From Maribacter cobaltidurans (GTDB taxonomy: Bacteria > Bacteroidota > Bacteroidia > Flavobacteriales > Flavobacteriaceae), in assembly GCF_002269385.1 (NCBI RefSeq), contig NZ_CP022957.1, positions 1,173,001 to 1,237,000 of the forward strand: a DNA stretch of 64,000 nt. Direction: 5' to 3'. Below, in pieces: positions 18,269-24,950 of the stretch. The translations under genes and the position numbers were made by a program. The notes under the pieces were generated by a model. The model saw nothing but the letters and a program-made list of their open reading frames with translations. It had not been told where the DNA came from and did no database searches. Numbering within the stretch: the stretch's first letter is position 1; every line of letters starts with the position of its first letter.

Positions 18269-19017
18269 GCTTTTTCTATTTTATACAAAACCGGCCTACT
18301 GGGGCTTGCGTCGTTTACAAAGGGTGCCATTTGAATATTTAAAAAATAGACCCCATCCTCTACCTCATTAGGAACAAAAATAAACTCCGTAATCGTGGCT
18401 TCCTTCCTAAGGTCACCCTTGAAATTCCAAAAAGCCTTATGTCCGCGTAGGGCTCCATCATCCTTTTCCTTATCCACAGATGGCAGATCCACTAAGAGGT
18501 GATCTATCCCTAATCCGACCAAAAATTCTACCGCTTCCTCTACTAAATAGGGTGGATTACTATTGGAATACTGTTTTGAAAACTTTTCCCTGGTGTTGGG
18601 CAAGGTTCTGATGACAAGGGCATCCAAATTTGTAGATTTTATGGCGTTTTTCAGCTGCTGACGAGATATTACAAAATCCTCCCCTAGCTTTCCCGGGGCA
18701 ATGGTTACGACCTCTGCCAAAAAGAAATACCTATTTAAGGCGTCATTGACCGAATGGAATTTAGTGGTAATATGCCCAATACATTCCGTATGTGTTCCAT
18801 GGGCATGCGGGTTGAACCAAATATCATTAAAATTGGTGGATGCACCGGCCTTAACACTTCCCGTAAAGCCATGCTCCGTATGGGGCTCAATTCTAGGGGG
18901 ATTTACATACCAAGCATTTACATTTGATATATCACCCGTCATAGGAATGGATATATCCAACGGTTGGGATAAATCTATTTTAAATTCGAGCTTTTTATAT
19001 TTTATGATTGTTTTCAA
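18265..19017 (-). CDS. Cyclase family protein (kynurenine formamidase-like)
   Basis: The 250-residue metal-dependent hydrolase has the family motif HAHGTHTECIGH (residues 71-82), a variant of HxGTHxDxPxH with Glu and Gly in place of the usual Asp and Pro. It also has a C-terminal VEDGVYFLNIQMAPF segment. Members hydrolyse cyclic amides such as N-formylkynurenine or isatin. No tryptophan-catabolic gene lies nearby, so the substrate stays open. It overlaps the DUF4260 gene by four bases. Confidence 0.82.
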   Translation of the reverse strand: MKTIIKYKKLEFKIDLSQPLDISIPMTGDISNVNAWYVNPPRIEPHTEHGFTGSVKAGASTNFNDIWFNPHAHGTHTECIGHITTKFHSVNDALNRYFFLAEVVTIAPGKLGEDFVISRQQLKNAIKSTNLDALVIRTLPNTREKFSKQYSNSNPPYLVEEAVEFLVGLGIDHLLVDLPSVDKEKDDGALRGHKAFWNFKGDLRKEATITEFIFVPNEVEDGVYFLNIQMAPFVNDASPSRPVLYKIEKA

Positions 19018-19041
19018 CCTTAGTTTATATGAAGCATTTAA

Positions 19042-20232
19042 CTAGGACAAGTTAATCATAAACAAATCAGCGGCAATTCCATCGGCCAAAAACTTGCCTT
19101 TTTGGGTTGTGGTAAGAATGTCCCCATCTAGATTCAATAGTTCTTGATCTCTAAATTTTTCGGATTGCAAAAGCAGATATTCTTCATATTTCCCGCCATA
19201 TTCCCTTTGAATCCGATTTAAGGATACTCCCCAAACGGTTCTTAATCCCGTCATTATATACTCATTGTATTTGTCCCTAGTAGTCAGCACTTCAATTTCC
19301 ATGGGTAGTTCCCCATTTTCAATGGCCTTTATGTATTTGGGGTTATTGTTGATGTTCCACCCACGACGCCGACCATCAAAAGAATGTGCCGAAGGACCGA
19401 TGCCCATATACTTTTTCTGCTGCCAATAGGCCGAATTGTTTTTGGAAAAATACCCTGGCTTTCCAAAGTTGGAAATTTCATAGCAATCATATCCAGCTTC
19501 CAATAGCATTTGATACAGGACGTGAAAATGTTCTTGGGTTTCCTCATCGGTTGCCGGCACGATCAATTCTTTTTCAACAAATCTCGCCAAAGCGGTTTTG
19601 GGCTCTACCGTAAGGGCATAACTGGAGATATGGGGCACATTAAAACTGAGTGCTTTTTCAATGTTTTTTTTCCATCGCGCCACACTCATATTGGGCATTC
19701 CATAAATAAGGTCTATTGAAATATTATCAAAATGTCTAGAAGCCAATCGCAAGCATTTCTCAGCTTGTTCCACGTTGTGGGCACGGTTCATCAACTTCAG
19801 GTCTTCTTCAAAAAAAGATTGGATTCCTATGCTCAAACGGTTGATGGGACCCTGGGACAACTCTAAAATTTTTTCTTCTGTTAAATCATCGGGATTGGCC
19901 TCGAGTGTTATCTCAGGATTATCAGAGACATTATAATTTTCATAAACTGTATTGATAATCCTTTCAATTTCCTTATGCTCTAGAACTGAAGGGGTACCCC
20001 CTCCAAAATAAATAGTTTCCACGTTGTCATCCTTAAATTCGGATTTTCGGAGTTCTAGCTCCTTTATGAGGGCACGCACCATGGTTTCCTTTTTTTCCAT
20101 AGAAGTAGAAAAATGAAAGTCACAGTAATGGCACGCTTGCTTGCAAAAAGGAATGTGGATATATATGCCAGCCCCCTCCGCCCCCAAAGGGGGAACTTTT
20201 TCCAAACCGCTTGAATCTTTAGCCTTGTCCAA
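19042..20232 (-). CDS. hemW: Radical SAM family heme chaperone HemW
   Basis: The 396-residue protein carries the radical-SAM motif CKQACHYC (Cys30, 34 and 37) after IYIHIPF, and continues like HemW, the heme chaperone related to HemN. A separate true HemN lies at 51783-53144. No ATG precedes the motif in frame; I use TTG at 20232, eight bases after the ruvC stop. The first 21 residues are partly encoded by a GC-rich dispersed repeat (residues 13-21, VPPLGAEGA), which seems to have replaced the usual short N-terminus. The exact start is therefore uncertain. Confidence 0.85.
   Translation of the reverse strand: MDKAKDSSGLEKVPPLGAEGAGIYIHIPFCKQACHYCDFHFSTSMEKKETMVRALIKELELRKSEFKDDNVETIYFGGGTPSVLEHKEIERIINTVYENYNVSDNPEITLEANPDDLTEEKILELSQGPINRLSIGIQSFFEEDLKLMNRAHNVEQAEKCLRLASRHFDNISIDLIYGMPNMSVARWKKNIEKALSFNVPHISSYALTVEPKTALARFVEKELIVPATDEETQEHFHVLYQMLLEAGYDCYEISNFGKPGYFSKNNSAYWQQKKYMGIGPSAHSFDGRRRGWNINNNPKYIKAIENGELPMEIEVLTTRDKYNEYIMTGLRTVWGVSLNRIQREYGGKYEEYLLLQSEKFRDQELLNLDGDILTTTQKGKFLADGIAADLFMINLS
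20170..20196 (+). repeat. GC-rich dispersed-type repeat, copy 1 (in hemW)
   Basis: The 27 bases AGCCCCCTCC...GGGGGAAC lie inside the hemW 5' end. They match, with one indel and a few substitutions, the reverse complement of the copy at 20283-20309. The pair is an imperfect inverted repeat about 86 bases apart. The base composition stands out sharply from the AT-rich surroundings. Confidence 0.7.
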
Positions 20233-20240
20233 TTTATGGT

Positions 20241-20843
20241 TTAGTTTTTCTTTTTCCGCAAATTCACCTGCAAAGAGTTTTTAACTCCCCCTCTGGGGGC
20301 TGGGGGGCTATTTTGTTTCACAAAAGCCTCCCAACCGGAGTACGACTTACCAATCTCTACTCTACCCTCATTATAAAAATGACATACTGCTGCGGCCAAT
20401 CCATCGGTGCTATCCAGATTCTTCGGTAGTGATTTTAGGGACAGAACACTCTGTAACATTTTTGCCACTTGTTCCTTACTCGCATTACCATTGCCCGTAA
20501 TGGCCATTTTTATTTTTTTAGGTAGGTATTCCGTAATGGGTATTTGCCTCGATAAGCCTGCCGCCATGGCGACTCCCTGAGCTCTTCCCAATTTTAGCAT
20601 GGATTGCACATTTTTACCAAAAAAAGGAGCCTCAATGGCAATTTCATCTGGGTGATAGGTATCGATGAGTTCTATGGTTCGGTCGAAAATGAGTTTTAGT
20701 TTGGTATACGGATCATCGTATTTTTTTAGTTGCAATTCGTTCATTTGTATGAACTCCATTTTTTTGCCAACAACCTTGATCAGTCCAAAACCCATTATGG
20801 TAGTACCGGGATCTATACCTAAAATAATTTTCTCTATTGCCAA
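20241..20843 (-). CDS. ruvC: Crossover junction endodeoxyribonuclease RuvC
   Basis: The 200-residue Holliday-junction resolvase keeps the four catalytic acidic residues: Asp11 in GIDPG, Glu71 in IAIEAPFF, and Asp144 and Asp147 in LDSTDGLA. The body ends like other RuvC proteins near residue 178. The last 22 residues (from SPPAPRGG) are encoded by a GC-rich dispersed repeat and its flank, so the native C-terminus has been replaced or extended. ruvA and ruvB are not in the window. hemW follows after eight bases. Confidence 0.93.
   Translation of the reverse strand: MAIEKIILGIDPGTTIMGFGLIKVVGKKMEFIQMNELQLKKYDDPYTKLKLIFDRTIELIDTYHPDEIAIEAPFFGKNVQSMLKLGRAQGVAMAAGLSRQIPITEYLPKKIKMAITGNGNASKEQVAKMLQSVLSLKSLPKNLDSTDGLAAAVCHFYNEGRVEIGKSYSGWEAFVKQNSPPAPRGGVKNSLQVNLRKKKN
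20283..20309 (-). repeat. GC-rich dispersed-type repeat, copy 2 (in ruvC)
   Basis: Read on the minus strand the sequence is AGCCCCCCAGCCCCCAGAGG followed by GGGAGTT, the inverted counterpart of copy 1 in hemW. It encodes RuvC residues 179-187. In the ruvC-hemW transcript the two copies could pair, with the hemW start codon in the loop. Confidence 0.7.
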
Positions 20844-20846
20844 TGC

Positions 20847-21323
20847 CTATTTGGTATTTAATTGAACCGGAATCTTAAATTTTGTTTTTACCGGGATACC
20901 CCTTTTTAATGCCGGGGCGATGGGAGGAATATTTTTCAAGCTTTGGGTGATAATACCATCGAACTCGGGCATTTGCCTTAGGATTGATGCATCCTTAACA
21001 ATATCCACAACATTGATTTTACCTTCCGCATCAATTACAAAGATAACATCTACAATAGCGTTCTTATCGGAATCTACCGTAAATTCGAACTCGTTCAAGG
21101 TAGTTTCGAAGTAACGTGTTATTTTCTGCTCAAAGCACTGCTTTTGTACCTGCTTGGTAGCCGTTTCATCACAATCCAGAAAAAGTGGATAGGAGTCGAT
21201 GGAATTCCAGTCCATTTCCCTCAACTCCGCATTGATCATTTCCTGGGTTCTTTTTTCCTTGGATTCAAAGAAATTACAAGAAACCAACATCAGAAAAACA
21301 AAAAAGACCAAAATGCGCTGCAT
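20847..21323 (-). CDS. Lipoprotein with TonB C-terminal-like domain
   Basis: The 158-residue protein has an SPII signal (MQRILVFFVFLMLVS, Cys16). The rest resembles the TonB_C-type domain of the M56 proteins in this window: a YPLFLDCDE...QCFEQKI opening like their VPIFPGCE...CFNEQI, then VIFVIDAEGKINVV and a final PVKTKFKIPVQL strand. The Cys pair is shared with that subfamily. It is anchored by lipid rather than a membrane helix, so it is unlikely to be an energy transducer. ruvC follows after three bases. Confidence 0.72.
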   Translation of the reverse strand: MQRILVFFVFLMLVSCNFFESKEKRTQEMINAELREMDWNSIDSYPLFLDCDETATKQVQKQCFEQKITRYFETTLNEFEFTVDSDKNAIVDVIFVIDAEGKINVVDIVKDASILRQMPEFDGIITQSLKNIPPIAPALKRGIPVKTKFKIPVQLNTK

Positions 21324-21328
21324 GACAC

Positions 21329-21336
21329 CAAATCTA
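21329..21336 (-). promoter_or_regulatory. -7 promoter element for the lipoprotein-ruvC-hemW unit
   Basis: The minus strand reads TAGATTTG, a perfect TAnnTTTG, five bases before the ATG at 21323. Transcription from it would give a leaderless or almost leaderless mRNA. Confidence 0.4.
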
Positions 21337-21364
21337 TGGTGGAAATTACAATTTTTTGGGCAGT

Positions 21365-22512
21365 CTAGTTCTGGGAAAAGTGTATTTCTGTTTTAAGTTC
21401 AGAAATGCGTTTGGATACGATTTCGTGAAAATAAGGATGGGGGTCCCTATATTTATTTAAGAAGCTTTGGTAACAATCCAGGCTTTCCTTTGGGTTTTTA
21501 TCCAATCCATCCTTCATTGCACAAATCTGATAAAAATATCTAGGTTCATCTGGTTGTTCTTCATGGGCCAACATATAGTAAACGAGCGTTTCACTCAATT
21601 TATCCTTCTGACGGGCAATACCCGCCAAGGTCTCATACTCACTGGCCAAATTTGGTTTCTTTACCTCAATTGATTTTTTAACATAAAACTGTGCGGAATC
21701 CAAGGCCCGATCTTTTAGGTAAACGTGACCCAGTTCATAGTAGAGTTCAGGATTATTATCTTCCATCCCAATGGCCTTTTTATACATAGCCTTTGCCTTT
21801 TCAAATTCCCAGGCCTTAAAGTAGGCATAACCCAATTTTTGATAAACAAACGGTTTGGTTTCACCCAAATCCAACAATTTTTCAAAATAAGGAATAGCGT
21901 CCCTAAAATTATCATTGTTGAAATAGGCTAACCCCTTAAAGTTCAATAGCGACACATCAGTAGGATAAAAATCAAGTCCCATATCAGTATAATATAACAC
22001 GGAGTCCTTTTCTCGCTTAATTAGATAATACTTTGACAATTGAAACAAGCTTCTTAGATGTGTGCTGTCCACCGCTACAGCGTTTTTATATGAGGGAATT
22101 GCCAGGTCCAGGTCTTCAACTTCCCGAATAGATTCCCCCAAATAGAAATGATATTCCGGGTTCTTGGGACCTTTTGGACCAAAGTAGAAAAGAGTTCCTT
22201 GGCTAAAGGATATTGTTTGGTTTTAAGGTACAACTTCCCAAGCTCAAACCGGGGAGTTTCCATTGCTGGATTTGTATTCACCAAAGACTCATACTGAGCC
22301 ACGGCCTTTTCAAAATTCCCTATGGCATTGTACGCCCTCGCAATCTGAAGGGAAGATTTTACCGTACCTGCTTTGGAATATATATTAATGGCTTGGATGT
22401 AGTTGCCAATGGTATAAAGACTGTCCGCCTTCTGGGACAAAGGCATCTGTGCAGAGATATTAAAGGAAACTAGGATTAAAAAAATAATCCATAAATTTTT
22501 TTTCTTGCCCAA
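21365..22512 (-). pseudogene. Exported TPR-repeat protein, frameshifted
   Basis: A signal peptide (start probably TTG at 22512, MGKKKNLWIIFLILVSFNIS) and several tetratricopeptide repeats are read in one frame up to about 22176. The repeats then continue in another frame from FYLGESIREVEDLDLAIPSY to the end. Adding one A to the AAAA run on the minus strand (22172-22175) joins both parts into a continuous TPR protein of about 382 residues. The gene lies 55 bases behind blaR and is probably its operon partner. It is either a real inactivating mutation or a homopolymer error in the assembly. The slip site is poor for programmed frameshifting. Confidence 0.75.
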
Positions 22513-22567
22513 ACTTAAAACAATTGATTTATTCTTTGATGAATATAAAATAGTAAACCCATTTTTT

Positions 22568-24472
22568 CTATCTGGACACGAGCATTCTCTTTTCAGGCAA
22601 GCCTTCATATTGAAATTTCAATATTTTGCCTTCGGAGACCTTTATGGAAAATTGACCATCAAAATCTGAAATAACCGCATTATTGGTTCCTTCAACCTTT
22701 ATACTTACTCCCGGTATACCCATGGATTCACTGTCCATTACCTTGCCTTTAAAAACGCTATTCCCATATTCATTCGTTAATCCACCATTTACCTGTAGAT
22801 AGTCTTTTGCGGAATCTTCATTAGAGCTTTGGTCATTATCTTCCTGTAACTTAAAGTTTACAGGAATCGAGTAGGCAACGGCTACAGCTTCACCTTCATG
22901 CTTTCCGGGGACCATAACGGGCAAACGATTCAATATGCGCTCAACCTCATCCTCTAAGAGCTTATCCGGACCTCTTAATTTGACATTTTCAATATTCCCA
23001 TTATCGGAAATTGAAAACAAGGCGCTTACCCTACCTTGAACACCATTTTCTTGTGCCTCTTCAGGATATCTAAAATTTTTGCTGATATGTTTCATGATTT
23101 TATCATTGAAACAGGCGCGTTTATCGCTGGCATTTTCACAGCCCGGAAAAACGGGGACTTCATCAACCTTAGCAAAGGGCGTATAATCCGTTTCTCCATT
23201 AACACCTGATTTAAAGGCTTGTACCGAAGTACCGTCCAGTTTAAAAACTACAGGAATAGAATAAGGCACATTCACAGCTTTTCCTTCCGATTTACCTGGT
23301 TTCATTTGGGGCAAACGAGAAATAATACGTTCTACCTCAGTTTCCAAAAGAGGATGTGGACCACGTTTTTTGATATTGACAATGTTTCCATCAGAGTTTA
23401 TGGTGAACATCACACTGACCCTTCCTTCAATACCTTGCTTCAGGGCTTCCTCTGGATAATTAAAGTTCTTACTAATGTGTAATTGTATTTGTTCGTTGAA
23501 ACAGGCCCGTTGGTCCTCAGAATTCTCGCAACCTGGAAAAATGGGCACTTGTTCTATTGCACCATAGGGTAGAGTTTTACTTTTTAATTCAGTCGAATTC
23601 AAATTTTCTTTGGAATCAGATTCGATTTCGCAGGAAGTATAAATCAACATTGCTAAAACAAGTGGTACTAACACCAAATACTTTAACCGATAAACTCTTT
23701 TTGATTTTGATTTTTGTAACATGACTATTCGTTTTTTGATTAATGATGATTTAAAAAATGGATTGACGAAGGAGATATGCTGCACCTCAAACATTTGGGA
23801 CAACAACATCTCGTAATGTCGACTTTTTTCTTTTTTGGTAACTTGGGAGTCTGCGATAAACTCGTGGAGTTCCGTTATTCTTTGCTGGTAGATATAGACC
23901 AAGGGATTAAACCATGAAACAATGCGCATCACCTCAAAAAACAGTAGGTCCAAGGAATGCCATTGCTTTATATGAACCAACTCATGGGAAACCACACTGT
24001 CATATTCCCTTCCCACTATTTTTTCACCCAGAAAAATAGACCTGAAAAAGGAAAAGGCGATATTACTCTTGGGTATTAAAACTTGGGTAAAATCTTTGAA
24101 ATAACTGATTTTTCCCTGGGAGCGCAACTTATACAGGCGCCATAATTTGATAATAAACCATATAGCAGCCAAAAGTGCCCCAACCCAAAAAATACCCTCT
24201 TGCCAAGTAAGTGTAAAATGATTATCGGGGTTAGGAACTATGGCCACTTCAGATTGATCCATATTCCAGAGAAATTCCGAGTATCCTAAAAAAACCTGGG
24301 TTTCGGTCTTAAAGGCCTCTATTTTTATCCAAGGAAGAATGAGCGACAACACATAGGTAACCAACAAATAAACCCGGTTCCACTGAAAGAAGGTCTCCCG
24401 TTTTAGGAAAAAATCGTAAATGACGAGGAACACCAATTGAAAGGCGATACACTCCAAAATATACTGTATCAT
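22568..24472 (-). CDS. M56 BlaR1-like sensor with two TonB domains and a CarboxypepD-like tail
   Basis: The 634-residue protein begins with an M56 membrane peptidase core (helices near residues 5-22, 35-50, 90-110 and 262-280; zinc motif HELVH at 163-167 and ELHEF at 201-205). It is followed by two consecutive TonB C-terminal-type domains (about 305-412 and 435-542), each opening with a VPxFPGCE motif. A carboxypeptidase-regulatory-like beta domain (about 573-634) ends the protein. The ATG overlaps the BlaI stop by four bases. The periplasmic domains suggest contact with TonB-box or outer-membrane partners, but the signal is unknown. Confidence 0.88.
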   Translation of the reverse strand: MIQYILECIAFQLVFLVIYDFFLKRETFFQWNRVYLLVTYVLSLILPWIKIEAFKTETQVFLGYSEFLWNMDQSEVAIVPNPDNHFTLTWQEGIFWVGALLAAIWFIIKLWRLYKLRSQGKISYFKDFTQVLIPKSNIAFSFFRSIFLGEKIVGREYDSVVSHELVHIKQWHSLDLLFFEVMRIVSWFNPLVYIYQQRITELHEFIADSQVTKKEKSRHYEMLLSQMFEVQHISFVNPFFKSSLIKKRIVMLQKSKSKRVYRLKYLVLVPLVLAMLIYTSCEIESDSKENLNSTELKSKTLPYGAIEQVPIFPGCENSEDQRACFNEQIQLHISKNFNYPEEALKQGIEGRVSVMFTINSDGNIVNIKKRGPHPLLETEVERIISRLPQMKPGKSEGKAVNVPYSIPVVFKLDGTSVQAFKSGVNGETDYTPFAKVDEVPVFPGCENASDKRACFNDKIMKHISKNFRYPEEAQENGVQGRVSALFSISDNGNIENVKLRGPDKLLEDEVERILNRLPVMVPGKHEGEAVAVAYSIPVNFKLQEDNDQSSNEDSAKDYLQVNGGLTNEYGNSVFKGKVMDSESMGIPGVSIKVEGTNNAVISDFDGQFSIKVSEGKILKFQYEGLPEKRMLVSR

Positions 24473-24831
24473 TTTTTATCCTTTTTTATTTCGTTTAGGA
24501 TGGACTCCAATTCAGAAAGGCTCATATCGTTTTTCTTCATAAAGAAGGACACCATACTTTTAAAAGAGCCCTGAAAATAACCGTCCACTAGTTTATTGAT
24601 GCTCTGGTTACTATAATCCGATTTTCTTACCACGGGAAAATATAGATAACCCTTCCCCTCTTTCTCATGGTCCACAAAACCTTTGCTTTCCAAAATCCTT
24701 ATAATGGTAGACACCGTATTATATGCCGGCTTAGGCTCCGGGAGTTCGTCTATCACCCCGGCAACGTTGGATTTTTCCAACTGCCATAACACCTGCATTA
24801 CTTCTTCCTCTGCCTTTGTGAGCTGTTTCAT
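24469..24831 (-). CDS. BlaI/MecI/CopY family transcriptional repressor
   Basis: The 120-residue winged-helix repressor is full length for the family, with the EPKPAYNTVSTIIRILESKG recognition region and a C-terminal dimerisation tail. It overlaps the M56 sensor gene by four bases. Three AACTA-N6-TAGTT palindromes surround its promoter, consistent with autorepression. It differs clearly from the BlaI at 16-381, so each pair probably has its own signal. Confidence 0.92.
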   Translation of the reverse strand: MKQLTKAEEEVMQVLWQLEKSNVAGVIDELPEPKPAYNTVSTIIRILESKGFVDHEKEGKGYLYFPVVRKSDYSNQSINKLVDGYFQGSFKSMVSFFMKKNDMSLSELESILNEIKKDKK

Positions 24832-24836
24832 TTTTC

Positions 24837-24852
24837 AACTATTTTTTTAGTT
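24837..24852 (-). promoter_or_regulatory. BlaI operator 3 (downstream of the start site)
   Basis: AACTATTTTTTTAGTT keeps the CTA-N6-TAG core of the perfect palindrome at 24869. It lies five bases before the blaI ATG, downstream of the likely transcription start. Confidence 0.6.
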
Positions 24853-24861
24853 CAATATAAA

Positions 24862-24869
24862 CAAATATA
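24862..24869 (-). promoter_or_regulatory. -7 promoter element of the blaI-blaR operon
   Basis: The minus strand reads TATATTTG, a perfect TAnnTTTG. It abuts the central BlaI palindrome and lies between it and the start-proximal operator. Bound repressor would block the promoter. Confidence 0.6.
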
Positions 24870-24884
24870 ACTAAATATTTAGTT
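24869..24884 (-). promoter_or_regulatory. BlaI operator 2 (perfect palindrome)
   Basis: AACTAAATATTTAGTT is a perfect 16-bp palindrome immediately upstream of the -7 element. Together with its neighbours it defines the consensus AACTA-N6-TAGTT. MecI and BlaI operators of other phyla have a comparable dyad form. Confidence 0.75.
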
Positions 24885-24886
24885 TA

Positions 24887-24902
24887 AACTAATTTTTTAG
24901 TT
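24887..24902 (-). promoter_or_regulatory. BlaI operator 1 (over the -33 region)
   Basis: AACTAATTTTTTAGTT shares the CTA-N6-TAG core. Its centre is 18 bp from the palindrome at 24869, so two repressor dimers could bind side by side. Confidence 0.65.
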
Positions 24903-24913
24903 AAAAAGGTTTG

Positions 24914-24945
24914 AAAAAATCCGCCAGGTAGTACTCTGACGGATT
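24914..24945 (-). terminator. Rho-independent terminator of the TonB receptor gene
   Basis: On the minus strand AATCCG-T-CAG and CTG-G-CGGATT form a stem with one internal mismatch, followed directly by a T run. It lies five bases after the receptor stop codon. Confidence 0.8.
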
Positions 24946-24950
24946 ATGTT

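Noticed and set aside
22165..22180. Programmed -1 frameshift in the TPR gene
   Set aside because: The CAA AAG site would leave a mismatched P-site pairing after slippage and no strong downstream stem was noticed. Mutation or sequence error is simpler.
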